Notes: a model not told the origin generated them from the letters alone. A stretch of DNA of 64,000 nt from CAXSBR01 sp964236495 (GCA_964236495.1 CAXSBR010000009.1:57054-121053); one strand, 5' to 3'; shown: positions 15,942 to 27,619, counted from the first letter of the stretch. Numbers and translations are program-made.

Positions 15942-16884
15942 GTCGGCGGATCGCCGGCCAAGGACATTATGGTTGTGGTTGAGCTGGGTGGGCGCGTCTT
16001 GGATTCGTGCGGATGCTGACATCTAATAAGTCCACGGTGTGTCACATCGCGATCGACCGGCATGGTTGGCTCGGCAGTTCGGTCAGTGGCTGCGCGGGCG
16101 CCATGGCATAACATCTCTTCGCTTAACGGTGGCCGTGTATTTCCCTCACCGATGGACCGGCGCTCCCGCCCGGAAAGTCAATGCAACCGCAGGCTCACGG
16201 GATAGCCCGCCAAGCCGGAACGGCCGTTGTGGCGAAGGCTGCCTTCGCGTCCTTTCGAAACCTCCCGGGTCGCCGTACTCGCTCGCCAACCGCCTTGCCG
16301 CCGCCATGTACGTGGTGACGTTGGTACGTTGCGCGACTGCTTTGCCGCATCGGAACAGGCGCGAACTTGTGCCATCGAATAGGCGGCCACTCTGGCGCGA
16401 CTGCTCGCGGTGAGCGCCACCGGGAGTCAATCCCCGGACATTGGCAGGAACGGCCGTCGCCCGGCGGACCGTTGTTCGACCGGCGGACCGTTGTTCGATC
16501 CGCAGATCACCTGTTGCCGGTGCAGGATAGCGAGGGTGAGCGCTTTCCCAGCGCCGTGACGGGGCAGCCTGTGGCGGACGGCCCGCGCTGGCGCTGGGTT
16601 TCGCGGACACAGCTCTGGCTCAATGGGCGGGCACTTGAGGTAGAGGTGGCCGTCGGCCAGGTGGACGCAGCCGCGCTCGACCACCCGCCAGCAGGTGATA
16701 CATCCTCAAGCACGGCACCACACCTCCGTCGCCACGTGCCGTCGAGGCGGCCCATCGGTGATCGTCGAGATAGCTGCCACCGTGGCGCCGCGCTCGAGGA
16801 CATCCAGGCCGGCGATGTTCGGTACCGGCAAGTTGCTGCGGCACAGCTCTGGCATGGTTAAGCCGGGCAGTGTGCAATCAGCAG
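15942..16884. other. Long intergenic region without a convincing gene
   Basis: About 940 bp with several stop-interrupted frames on both strands. A minus-strand frame at roughly 16427-16894 looks protein-like in parts (VVERGCVHLADGHLYLKCPP) but is split by TGA. It may contain a decayed gene. The first 120 bp are less GC-rich than the rest. The hutH promoter should lie near its right end, but no clear -10 box is seen. Confidence 0.5.
16461..16498 (+). repeat. Perfect tandem duplication, 2 x 19 bp
   Basis: CCGGCGGACCGTTGTTCGA occurs at 16461-16479 and again immediately at 16480-16498, inside the gene-poor stretch before hutH. Confidence 0.85.
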
Positions 16885-18441
16885 ATGCAAACAACGACTC
16901 CAGCGCCCGTCACGGTCGGCATCGAGGCGCTGGTGATGGCGGATGTCGTGGCCGTCGCTCGACGCAACGCGCAGGTCGAGATCTCGGCCGAATCGCTGGC
17001 CGAGACCGTTCGTAGCCGCAGCGTCGTCGAGGCCGCTGCCGCCGACGACGATCCCCACTACGGCGTCTCCACCGGGTTCGGCGCGCTAGCGACCAAGCGC
17101 ATTGAGCCCGAGCTGCGCGCCCAGCTGCAACGGAGCCTGATCCGCTCGCACGCCGCCGGCAGCGGTGCCGAGGTCGAGCGTGAAGTGGTGCGGGCGCTGC
17201 TCCTGCTGAGACTGTCCACACTGGCCAGCGGGCGAACCGGCGTCCGCCCGACGACGGTGCAGGCCTACGCCGCCCTGCTCAACGCCGGTATCACCCCGGT
17301 GGTGTACGAATTCGGCTCGCTGGGATGCTCGGGGGATCTGGCGCCGCTGGCCCACTGCGCACTCGCCGCGATGGGCGAAGGCGACGTCCGCGACGTCGAC
17401 GGCACGCTGATGCCCGCCGCCCAGGCATTGTCGGCCGCCGGGCTACACCCGCTCGTGCTGGCCGAGAAAGAAGGCCTCGCGCTGATCAACGGCACCGACG
17501 GCATGCTCGGCATGCTCGTGCTGGCCTGCGCGGACCTGCAGATGTTGCTGCGAACCGCCGACATCACCGCGGCGATGAGCGTGGAGGCGCAACTGGGCAC
17601 CGACGCAGTGTTCGCCGAAGATCTCCAACAGCTTCGCCCGCACCCCGGGCAGGCCGCCAGTGCTGCCAACCTGCGGGCGCTGCTCGCCGGCTCGCCGATC
17701 ATGGCCAGCCACCGCGCACCGCATGCGTGCACCCGCGTCCAGGACGCGTACTCACTGCGCTGCTCGCCCCAGGTGCACGGCGCCGCCCGCGACACTGTGG
17801 CGCACGCCGAGTCGGTCGCCGACCGTGAGCTCGCGAGTGTCATCGACAATCCGGTGGTGACCCTGGACGGGCGGATCGAGAGCAACGGCAACTTCCATGG
17901 CGCGCCGATCGGGTACGTGCTCGACTTTCTCGCGATCGTCGCGGCCGACGTCGCCTCGATCTCCGAGCGGCGCACGGACCGTTTCCTCGACGTGGCGCGC
18001 AACCGTGGTTTGCACGCCTTCCTTGCCGACGACCCGGGCGTCGATTCCGGGCACATGATTGCCCAGTACACCCAGGCTGCGATTGTGTCGGAACTCAAGC
18101 GGCTGGCCAATCCGGCCAGCGTCGACTCGATTCCGTCCAGTGCGATGCAGGAGGACCACGTGTCGATGGGCTGGTCCGCGGCGCGCAAACTGCGCCGGTC
18201 CGTCGACGGACTCAGCCGGGTGCTGGCCATCGAGCTGCTGACGGCGGCGCGGGCGCTCGATCTGCGAGCACCGTTGCAGCCGGCGGCCGGCACCGCCGCG
18301 GTGCTGGCCGGGCTGCGGCGCACCGTCGAGCCGCCCGGCCCGGATCGATATCTCGCGCCGGAGATCGCCGCCGCCGTCCGCTACGTCGCAACCGGAGAAG
18401 CGGTGGCCGCCGCCGAGACCGTCATCGGCGAGCTTCACTGA
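16885..18441 (+). CDS. hutH: Histidine ammonia-lyase
   Basis: 518 residues. Deaminates histidine to urocanate, the first step of histidine degradation, using a self-made MIO cofactor. YGVSTGFGAL and the MIO loop GSLGCSGDLAPLAH (Cys148-Ser149-Gly150) are present, as are NGTDGM, VQDAYSLRCSPQVHGAARD, DNPVV and the C-terminal QEDHVSMG. The cofactor triad is Cys-Ser-Gly rather than the common Ala-Ser-Gly. The ATG at 16885 is used; an in-frame GTG at 16870 would add five residues, and neither has a good ribosome site. hutU follows 68 bp downstream on the same strand. Confidence 0.93.
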   Translation: MQTTTPAPVTVGIEALVMADVVAVARRNAQVEISAESLAETVRSRSVVEAAAADDDPHYGVSTGFGALATKRIEPELRAQLQRSLIRSHAAGSGAEVEREVVRALLLLRLSTLASGRTGVRPTTVQAYAALLNAGITPVVYEFGSLGCSGDLAPLAHCALAAMGEGDVRDVDGTLMPAAQALSAAGLHPLVLAEKEGLALINGTDGMLGMLVLACADLQMLLRTADITAAMSVEAQLGTDAVFAEDLQQLRPHPGQAASAANLRALLAGSPIMASHRAPHACTRVQDAYSLRCSPQVHGAARDTVAHAESVADRELASVIDNPVVTLDGRIESNGNFHGAPIGYVLDFLAIVAADVASISERRTDRFLDVARNRGLHAFLADDPGVDSGHMIAQYTQAAIVSELKRLANPASVDSIPSSAMQEDHVSMGWSAARKLRRSVDGLSRVLAIELLTAARALDLRAPLQPAAGTAAVLAGLRRTVEPPGPDRYLAPEIAAAVRYVATGEAVAAAETVIGELH

Positions 18442-18509
18442 CCAGTCGCGCGCACCGCCCGAGCCGACTCGAACCCCGAACCCGACTCCCGAGCGAGAAG
18501 GAGCATGCA

Positions 18510-20168
18510 ATGCACGGTGCCCGACCCGTCCGCGCGAACCGCGGCAGTGACCTCACCGCACGCAGCTGGCAGACCGAAGCGCCGCTGCGGATGCTGCAGA
18601 ACAATCTCGATCCGGAGGTAGCCGAGCGTCCCGACGACCTGGTGGTCTACGGCGGCACCGGGCGCGCCGCGCGCAATTGGGCCGCCTACGACGCCATGAT
18701 CCGAACGCTGACGACGCTGGCGCCCGACGAAACCATGCTGGTGCAATCCGGCAAGCCGGTCGGGGTGCTGCGCACGCACGAGTGGGCGCCGCGGGTGCTC
18801 ATTGCGAACTCCAACCTGGTGGGGGACTGGCAGAACTGGCCGGAGTTCCGGCGCCTGGAGCACCTGGGTCTGACGATGTACGGGCAGATGACGGCCGGCT
18901 CGTGGATCTACATCGGCACCCAGGGCATCCTTCAGGGCACCTACGAGACCTTCGCCGCAGTAGCGGCAAAGAAGTTCGGCGGCACTCTGACCGGCACCCT
19001 CACCGTCACCGGCGGCTGCGGTGGCATGGGCGGCGCCCAGCCGCTGGCGGTCACGCTCAACGGCGGCGTCTGCCTGGTGATCGACGTGCACGGTTGGCGG
19101 TTGCGCCGACGCGTCGAGCACCGCTACCTCGACGAGGTGGCCGACGACCTCGACGACGCGGTGCGCCGCTGCGAACAGGCCAAGCGGGACAGCCGCGCGC
19201 TGAGCGTCGGCCTGGTCGGCAACTGCGCCACCGTCCTGCCCGAATTGCTGCGCCGCGGCGTCGACGTCGACATCGTCACCGACCAGACGTCGGCGCACGA
19301 TCCACTGTCCTACCTTCCCGAGGGCATCGATCCCGACGACTGGGACGATTACGCCGCCGCCAAGCCCGAGGAGTTCACCAAGCGGGCCCAGGCATCGATG
19401 GCCACACACGTCGAGGCGATGGTCGGGTTCCTCGACGCCGGCGCTGAAGTGTTCGACTACGGCAACTCGATCCGCGACGAAGCGCGCCAGGGCGGCTACG
19501 AGCGCGCCTTCGCCTTCCCGGGCTTCGTTCCGGCCTACATCCGGCCGCTGTTCGCCGAGGGCAAGGGGCCGTTCCGCTGGGTCGCGCTGTCGGGCGATCC
19601 GGCCGACATCCATGCCACCGACGAGGCGGTGCTCGACCTGTTCCCGGACAACGACCATCTGCACCGCTGGATCCGTGCCGCCCAGGACCGGGTGGCCTTC
19701 CAAGGACTGCCGGCGAGGATCTGCTGGCTGGGCTATGGCGAGCGGGACCGGGCCGGGGTGAAATTCAACGACATGGTCGCCCGCGGGGAGGTGAGCGCAC
19801 CGATCGTCATCGGCCGCGACCATCTGGACGCGGGCTCGGTGGCCTCTCCGTACCGCGAGACCGAAGCGATGGCCGACGGCTCGGACGCAATCGCTGACTG
19901 GCCGCTGCTCAACGCGCTGGTCAACACCGCCAGCGGCGCCTCGTGGGTGTCGATCCATCAGGGCGGCGGCGTGGGCATGGGCCGCTCGCTGCATGCCGGG
20001 CAGGTCTGCGTGGCCGACGGCACCGAGCTGGCTGCCCAGAAGCTGGAGCGGGTGCTCACCAACGATCCCGGCATGGGCGTGCTCCGCCACGTCGACGCCG
20101 GCTACGACCGTGCCGACGAGGTGGCCGCAGAGCATGGCATACGGGTGCCGATACGCGAGCCATCGTGA
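18510..20168 (+). CDS. hutU: Urocanate hydratase (urocanase)
   Basis: 552 residues, the usual length. Adds water to urocanate to give imidazolonepropionate, using tightly bound NAD as electrophile. Family features: VYGGTGRAARNW near the start, LMQSGKP-like VQSGKPVGVLRTHEWAPRVL, YGQMTAGSWIYIGTQGILQG, and the glycine-rich LTVTGGCGGMGGAQPLA, with the active-site Cys expected in QTSAHDPLSY...GYERAFAFPG surroundings. GAAGGAG lies 8 nt before the ATG at 18510. The stop overlaps the GTG start of hutF. Confidence 0.95.
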   Translation: MHGARPVRANRGSDLTARSWQTEAPLRMLQNNLDPEVAERPDDLVVYGGTGRAARNWAAYDAMIRTLTTLAPDETMLVQSGKPVGVLRTHEWAPRVLIANSNLVGDWQNWPEFRRLEHLGLTMYGQMTAGSWIYIGTQGILQGTYETFAAVAAKKFGGTLTGTLTVTGGCGGMGGAQPLAVTLNGGVCLVIDVHGWRLRRRVEHRYLDEVADDLDDAVRRCEQAKRDSRALSVGLVGNCATVLPELLRRGVDVDIVTDQTSAHDPLSYLPEGIDPDDWDDYAAAKPEEFTKRAQASMATHVEAMVGFLDAGAEVFDYGNSIRDEARQGGYERAFAFPGFVPAYIRPLFAEGKGPFRWVALSGDPADIHATDEAVLDLFPDNDHLHRWIRAAQDRVAFQGLPARICWLGYGERDRAGVKFNDMVARGEVSAPIVIGRDHLDAGSVASPYRETEAMADGSDAIADWPLLNALVNTASGASWVSIHQGGGVGMGRSLHAGQVCVADGTELAAQKLERVLTNDPGMGVLRHVDAGYDRADEVAAEHGIRVPIREPS

Positions 20169-21643
20169 ACTACGCCGCCGCGGGCCAAGACTCCGCCGAC
20201 GAGTGCAGTGTTGGCCACCTTCACGGTGGCGAACACTGCACTCGTCAGCAGCTTGCAGGGATCTTCGCTCGGCACGCCTGGCTGCCGACCGGTCTGACAG
20301 AGAACGTGCGGATGGTGATCGAGAACGGCCGGTTCACCACCGTGCAGACGGGCGTCGAGCCGGGCAACGGCGACGAGGTGCTGCCCGGTGTCGTCCTGCC
20401 CGGAATGGCGAACACCCACAGCCACGCGTTCCATCGGGCGCTGCGCGGACGCACCGATCCGAATGGCGGCGAGACGTTCTGGGGCTGGCGCGAGCAGATG
20501 TTCGCCCTGGCGTCCCGGCTGAATCCCGACACTTACTACGCACTCGCGCGGGCGGTGTTTGCCGAAATGGCGGCCAGCGGCATCACCACGGTCGGGGAGT
20601 TCCATTACGTCCACCATCGCCCCGACGCCGAGCCCGCTGCCAAGCCCGCCAGCAGGCCCTATACCGATCCCAACGCGATGGGCACCGCGCTCCTGGACGC
20701 GGCTCGGGCCGCCGGAATCCGGATCACCCTGCTCGACACCTGCTACCTGGCCGGCGGCCTTGGCCCGCACGGTCCGCTTCCGCTGGAGCGCGCCCAGCGC
20801 CGGTTCAGCGACGGGTCGGTGCAACGATGGGCGCAGCGCATGCACCTGCTCGAGGACCGTAGCGACGCCCGTATCGGCGCGGCGATCCACTCCGTGCGCG
20901 CCGTCGCCGCCGGTGACATTGCCGCGATGATGCACGAGGTCGGGACCCGGCCGCTGCACGTCCACCTGTCCGAGCAGATCCAGGAGAACGTCGCCTGCGA
21001 ACGCGCCTACGGTCTGTCCCCGACCCGCTTGCTGGACGAACTCGGCGTGCTGAGTCCGGCCACAACCGTGGTGCACGCAACGCACGTGGACTCCGCCGAC
21101 ATCGCCCGGCTGGGCGCGGTGGGCGTGACAGTGAGCATGTGCCCGACCACCGAGCGCGACCTGGCCGACGGTATCGGCCCCGCGCGCGACCTCGCCGATG
21201 CCGGCGCCACCCTCACCCTGGGTAGCGATTCGAACGTGGTGGTAGATCTGCTGGAGGAGGCGCGCGCACTGGAGATGAACGAGCGGCTGACCAGCCACCG
21301 CCGCGGGCGCTTCACCCCCGCGCAGTTGGTTGCGATGCTCACCGAGCACGGCCACCGCGCACTCGGCTGGCCCGACGCCGGCCGAATCGAGCCCGGGGCG
21401 CGCGCGGACCTGGTAGCGGTTCGCGCCGACTCGCTCCGCACCGCCGGCGCCGAGCCCGAGCAGCTGCTGCTGACCGCGTCAGCCGCCGACGTCGACACCG
21501 TCATCGTCGACGGGCGCACCGTGGTGCGAGCAGGGCGTCACCGCACCGTCGAGGTGGAGGCGGAACTGGCCACCGCAATCGGCGCAGTCAGCTCCAGCTC
21601 GTGCGGGAATCTGGGCGGCGGCCGTCGCGACGCCAGCGCGTGA
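20165..21643 (+). CDS. hutF: Formimidoylglutamate deiminase
   Basis: 492-residue amidohydrolase that removes ammonia from N-formimino-L-glutamate. The metal-binding motif is GMANTHSHAFHRALRGRTDP, followed by FWGWREQM, GEFHYVHH, LHVHLSEQ, VVHATHVD and LGSDSN, all in order for HutF. Recognition is by the FHRALRG and E-FHYVHH segments, which separate it from imidazolonepropionase. The only plausible start is the GTG at 20165, overlapping the hutU stop. This gives a 38-residue N-terminus longer than the family's, which includes the translated arms of a strong hairpin. HutG, the next enzyme, is not in the window, and neither is imidazolonepropionase. Confidence 0.9.
   Translation: MNYAAAGQDSADECSVGHLHGGEHCTRQQLAGIFARHAWLPTGLTENVRMVIENGRFTTVQTGVEPGNGDEVLPGVVLPGMANTHSHAFHRALRGRTDPNGGETFWGWREQMFALASRLNPDTYYALARAVFAEMAASGITTVGEFHYVHHRPDAEPAAKPASRPYTDPNAMGTALLDAARAAGIRITLLDTCYLAGGLGPHGPLPLERAQRRFSDGSVQRWAQRMHLLEDRSDARIGAAIHSVRAVAAGDIAAMMHEVGTRPLHVHLSEQIQENVACERAYGLSPTRLLDELGVLSPATTVVHATHVDSADIARLGAVGVTVSMCPTTERDLADGIGPARDLADAGATLTLGSDSNVVVDLLEEARALEMNERLTSHRRGRFTPAQLVAMLTEHGHRALGWPDAGRIEPGARADLVAVRADSLRTAGAEPEQLLLTASAADVDTVIVDGRTVVRAGRHRTVEVEAELATAIGAVSSSSCGNLGGGRRDASA
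20198..20246 (+). promoter_or_regulatory. 22-bp stem-loop at the hutU/hutF junction
   Basis: Arms 20198-20219 and 20225-20246 are reverse complements over 22 positions with a single mismatch and a 5-nt loop (TTCAC). The structure begins 30 nt after the hutU stop, inside the 5' end of hutF. It could attenuate hutF expression, act as an mRNA-processing or stability element, or be an inserted palindromic repeat. Confidence 0.75.
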
Positions 21644-21654
21644 ACAGCTCGGCA

Positions 21655-21738
21655 GTCAGCGCCCGAGCAAGGTCTGCGGTACAGCAAGGTCAGCGCCCGA
21701 GCAAGGTCTGCGGTACAAGGTCAGCGCCCGAGCAAGCC
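21655..21738. repeat. Tandem duplication of the 3' end of the AIM24 gene
   Basis: GTCAGCGCCCGAGCAAGGTC and its downstream bases (to CTGCGGTAC) occur at 21655 and 21689, and a third, shorter copy starts at 21720 that contains the real last codons (LLGR and stop) of the minus-strand AIM24 gene. The unit spacings are 34 and 31 bp. Confidence 0.8.
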
Positions 21739-22458
21739 ACCGGCAATGCCACCGAGGCCCTGGATGCCGTTGCGCGGCGTCTCGCCCGGAGCCAACGATG
21801 CGGCCCACTGCGCAAACGCCTCGGGGTTGCGCGACTGCAGCAGCACCCGCCCAGGACCGACGAAGTCGAACACCCAGCCCTCGCCGGACTTCATCGACTG
21901 GATGGATCGGCCCTCTACAGCCCGGCGCATGCGGAACTGGATCTGCAGGTCGTAGGCGACCACGTGCCCGGTGTCGATAGTCACGACCTCGCCCTGCTCC
22001 AAGTCGAAGTAGTCGACCGCGCCGTAGACGCTGCAGATCGCCTGCCCCTGCCCGCTGGCGCGATAGCCGAAGCCACCTTCGCCGCCGAACAGGTTGGCCA
22101 TGCCGCCCCACTGGCTGTCCACCTGTACTCCGGCCGCGTTGGCGATCCAGTTGCCGCGGTTGAGGAAAAACGGCCGGTCAGGCGTGATGTTCAGCGATAC
22201 CGTGTCTCCGGGCAGTACTCCCGCGACGTCCACCCAGCCGCCCTGCGCCGGAGCGGTGTAGGTCGTCACGAAGAATGAGCCGCCCGACAACACGCTGCGC
22301 TTGAGCCCGGCCATAATGCCGCCCTGAGCCTGCGCCTGGAGCGTCACGCCGGCGGAGTTGGCGAGCATCGCCCCGCCCTCCACCCGAACCGGCTCGCCGG
22401 GGGACAGCAGGCACCGGGCGATGGTGAACGATGGATTGTGGCGAAGGTGTACTTGCAT
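21721..22458 (-). CDS. AIM24 family protein
   Basis: 245-residue beta-rich protein of the AIM24/TIGR00266 family. Diagnostic parts are ARCLLSPGEPVRVEGGAMLA, QAQGGIMAGLKRSVLSGGSF, VVAYDLQIQFRMRRA and GEGWVFDFVGPGRVLLQSRN. The yeast relative is mitochondrial; the bacterial role is unknown. The start ATG at 22458 gives the usual MQVHLRHNPSF beginning; an in-frame upstream start would add 27 atypical residues. Its 3' end has been tandemly duplicated downstream of the stop. Confidence 0.88.
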   Translation of the reverse strand: MQVHLRHNPSFTIARCLLSPGEPVRVEGGAMLANSAGVTLQAQAQGGIMAGLKRSVLSGGSFFVTTYTAPAQGGWVDVAGVLPGDTVSLNITPDRPFFLNRGNWIANAAGVQVDSQWGGMANLFGGEGGFGYRASGQGQAICSVYGAVDYFDLEQGEVVTIDTGHVVAYDLQIQFRMRRAVEGRSIQSMKSGEGWVFDFVGPGRVLLQSRNPEAFAQWAASLAPGETPRNGIQGLGGIAGGLLGR

Positions 22459-22611
22459 ACCCGGAACCGTACCGAGCCGCCTTGGGCGTGCACCAGTGTC
22501 AGCCGTCGCTAAATGGCGATGTAACACAACCGTCGCCACCGAGCCAGAACAACCTGTTACGTTGAGTTCTGGTCGGGCACGCGGCCCATTGTCGCAACGG
22601 TTGGATATGTT

Positions 22612-23613
22612 ATGCCTTCGAACGGAAACGACGGTAGCACTGCGGCTACTCCCACGCAGATGAAGAAGGAGTCGTGGATCAGCGTCCTCAAACGGACGTT
22701 CAAAGAGTTCAGCAACGACAACATCTCCGACTGGGCGGCCGCGCTCACCTATCGCGCGGTGATGGCGCTGGCGCCGGGCTTGCTCGTGCTGGTCTCGATT
22801 CTCGGTTTCCTGCCCAAGGGCACCACCACCAAGTTGCTGGACAACGTCGGCAAGCTTGCACCCGGCGGTGTCACCAGCGTGCTCAAGACGTTGATCACGA
22901 ACACCCAGGGCAAGGCGGGCGCGGCCAGCATCGCCGGCATCATCGGCATTGTTTTGGCGTTGTATTCGGCGTCGAGCTACATTGCCGCATTCATGCGCGC
23001 ATCCAACGCCATTTACGAGGTGGGCGAAGGACGTCCTATCTACAAGACGTTGCCGATCCGCCTCGCCGTCACGATCGTGCTCGTCATCTTCACCGTAATC
23101 AGCGTTGCCATCGTCGTGCTCAGCGGCAGCATCGCCAAATCGGTGGGCAGCACGATCGGGCTGGGCAGCACCGCTGTCACAGTATGGAACATCGCCAAGT
23201 GGCCGGTGCTGATCATCCTGGTCGGCTTGATGCTAGCGATTCTGTACTACGCGGCACCCAACGCCAAGCAGCCGGGCTTCAAGTGGATCAGCCCCGGCGG
23301 CCTGCTCGGTGTTCTGATCTGGCTAATCGCGTCCGCCGCATTCGCGTTCTATGTGAGCCAGTTCGGCTCCTACAACAAGACCTACGGCTCGCTCGCCAGC
23401 GTGATCATCTTCCTGGTATGGCTATGGATCACCAACGTCGCCATCCTGGTCGGTGCTGAATTCAACGCCGAGATGCAGCACACTCGCGCCGTCGAGGCGG
23501 GCAAGCCCGAGGACGCACCATTCGCTGAACCGCGCGACACAAAGAAGCTCGACGCCGATGCACAGAAGAAAGCCACAGCGCTGGAGAACAAGAAAACCAT
23601 TGACTCCAAGTAG
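22612..23613 (+). CDS. YihY/BrkB-family integral membrane protein
   Basis: 333 residues with about six transmembrane helices. Recognised by NISDWAAALTYRAVMALAPG, ASSYIAAFMRASNAIYE, FKWISPGGLLGVLIWLIASA and FYVSQFGSYNKTYGSLASVI. Often mis-annotated as ribonuclease BN; the true role is unknown, perhaps a transporter. Lys-rich tail (KKLDADAQKKATALENKK). Divergent from AIM24 across about 150 bp, and 120 bp upstream of two small membrane-stress genes on the same strand. Confidence 0.88.
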   Translation: MPSNGNDGSTAATPTQMKKESWISVLKRTFKEFSNDNISDWAAALTYRAVMALAPGLLVLVSILGFLPKGTTTKLLDNVGKLAPGGVTSVLKTLITNTQGKAGAASIAGIIGIVLALYSASSYIAAFMRASNAIYEVGEGRPIYKTLPIRLAVTIVLVIFTVISVAIVVLSGSIAKSVGSTIGLGSTAVTVWNIAKWPVLIILVGLMLAILYYAAPNAKQPGFKWISPGGLLGVLIWLIASAAFAFYVSQFGSYNKTYGSLASVIIFLVWLWITNVAILVGAEFNAEMQHTRAVEAGKPEDAPFAEPRDTKKLDADAQKKATALENKKTIDSK

Positions 23614-23733
23614 CAGTATTGCCAGGTCGCAACGCTGCTCAACAGGCTGAGGCGACCGCCGTGCGGGAAACGCACTAGTCCTGGCCGGTAGTTCGAGCAT
23701 CGAATATTCGCGAACAGGAAAGGAGCCACTGAC

Positions 23734-24183
23734 ATGAGCACATCGTCGACATCGATCAACGCAACTCCGACCGGTTCCGCCGGCACCAGCGACTCATCTG
23801 ACTCTGCGTCGGCCGGCGAGCTCGTCTCGCGGCTGTCCACCCAGCTCACGACGCTGGTGCGTGACGAGATGCGCCTGGGCCAGGCCGAATTGGCGCAGAA
23901 GGGCAAGAGAGCCGGTCTCGGCGCCGGGTTGTTCGGTGGTGCGGGAGTGGTTGCTCTCTACGGCGTGGGGGCCTTGGTCGCGTGCGCCATCCTCGGTCTC
24001 GCCAGCGCGATGAGTGCCTGGCTGGCTGCGTTGATCGTCGGTGTCGTGCTGCTGGTGCTGGCCGGTGTCCTCGCGTTGGTAGGCAAGAAAGAAGTCGCTC
24101 AGGTCGGTTCGCCGGTTCCCCAAGAAGCCGTTGCCGGCGTGAAGCGAGACGTAGCCACAGTGAGAGAGAGCGCCAAGCGATGA
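23734..24183 (+). CDS. Phage-holin-type membrane protein (actinobacterial holin-X, DUF1469)
   Basis: 149 residues. A polar Ser/Thr-rich N-terminus, an amphipathic part (ELVSRLSTQLTTLVRDEMRL, GQAELAQKGKR), then two transmembrane helices (VALYGVGALVACAILGLAS and LIVGVVLLVLAGVLALVGKK). The S-x-L-x-x-L-V-R-x-E-x-x-L-A-x-AE pattern marks DUF1469. It is a chromosomal household protein, not evidence for a prophage. AAAGGAGCC precedes the ATG at 23734. Overlaps the DUF3618 gene by 4 bp. Confidence 0.85.
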   Translation: MSTSSTSINATPTGSAGTSDSSDSASAGELVSRLSTQLTTLVRDEMRLGQAELAQKGKRAGLGAGLFGGAGVVALYGVGALVACAILGLASAMSAWLAALIVGVVLLVLAGVLALVGKKEVAQVGSPVPQEAVAGVKRDVATVRESAKR

Positions 24184-24593
24184 CCGACTCCACCAGCCCC
24201 ACGCCCGATGAACTTCGCGCCGAGATCGACCAGACTCGTCTCGAGCTGGCCGAGACCGTCGATGCGCTGACAGCAAAGCTCGACGTCAAGGCGCAGGCAC
24301 GGTCCAAGGTCGCCGACGTGCGCGCGCAGGCGTCGCAGAAGGTCACCGACGCGCGAACCCAGGCCACGCACAAGGTCACCGACGTCCGCAGCACGGTTTA
24401 CGGCAGGGTGACGACGGCCAAGCAGTCGGCGCCGGTGCCGGTGCGCAACGCACTCGACAGGGCCGGCACCGCTGCGGCGCCCTACGTCGACAAGGCCGTA
24501 CAGAAGGCCAAGCCGTTCAGCAAGCAGATCGCGGCGGCCGCTGCGGCGCTCCTAGGTCTGGTCGTGCTGGTTCGTCGCCGGTCGTCGCCGTAA
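24180..24593 (+). CDS. DUF3618 family protein
   Basis: 137 residues starting in an ATGA overlap with the preceding gene. PDELRAEIDQTRLELAETVD is the DUF3618 mark, followed by a long Lys/Ala-rich amphipathic helix with repeating ARSKVADVRAQASQKVTDAR units and a C-terminal transmembrane helix (AAAAALLGLVVLVRR). These proteins pair with DUF1469 proteins, so the two may form a membrane-associated complex of unknown function. Confidence 0.85.
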   Translation: MTDSTSPTPDELRAEIDQTRLELAETVDALTAKLDVKAQARSKVADVRAQASQKVTDARTQATHKVTDVRSTVYGRVTTAKQSAPVPVRNALDRAGTAAAPYVDKAVQKAKPFSKQIAAAAAALLGLVVLVRRRSSP

Positions 24594-24893
24594 CGTTCCT
24601 CTGACAAGCGCCTGGGCGTGTTGTCCAGCGTCTACTTGGCCCGCTCGATGCGTCAATTCAACTGAACAGCAGCGGCTTCACAGCGGCTGATTCGCGGGTG
24701 TCTGCGGATTGGCCGCTGTCGTCGTTACTGGGTGTCAATGACGGCCGTCACAGTGAGATCTGACCTACACCGAGCCGCCGGTAAACGCTTGCACGCAGTT
24801 AATCTCCAGCCACACCCCCGCCGGGACGGCAGTGCGCCGCGATCGCCGCCGATGCGCCGCTCGCGGGGTCGACACAGTGTGGAGGCGGTGGCC
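24594..24893. other. Intergenic stretch before ppdK
   Basis: 300 bp. The end of this stretch is open in the ppdK frame, but the translation (basic, low complexity) is not PPDK-like and is taken as leader sequence. No RNA motif is recognised. Confidence 0.5.
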
Positions 24894-27575
<2,682 letters not shown>

Positions 27576-27619
27576 CCGTGAGGCCGGGCGCCGCAGCCCC
27601 TAGGCGCACGAGTCGGGCG

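Noticed and set aside
16427..16894. Minus-strand gene with segments such as VVERGCVHLADGHLYLKCPP
   Set aside because: It is interrupted by TGA, lacks a start signal and matches no family I know; kept only as a possible decayed gene.
18435..20135. 566-codon open frame on the minus strand across hutU
   Set aside because: It mirrors the GC-rich third codon positions of hutU; its translation has no family features, whereas hutU is complete on the plus strand.
20198..20246. Cys/His metal site in the HutF N-terminus
   Set aside because: The C...H.H...H.C pattern is simply the translation of the hairpin arms.
23734..24593. Prophage holin cassette
   Set aside because: The holin-like protein belongs to DUF1469 paired with DUF3618, a common chromosomal pair; no lysin, capsid or integrase genes are near.
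24732..24893. N-terminal extension of pyruvate phosphate dikinase
   Set aside because: The added residues are basic and unlike the family, and GGAGG lies at correct spacing before the GTG at 24894.
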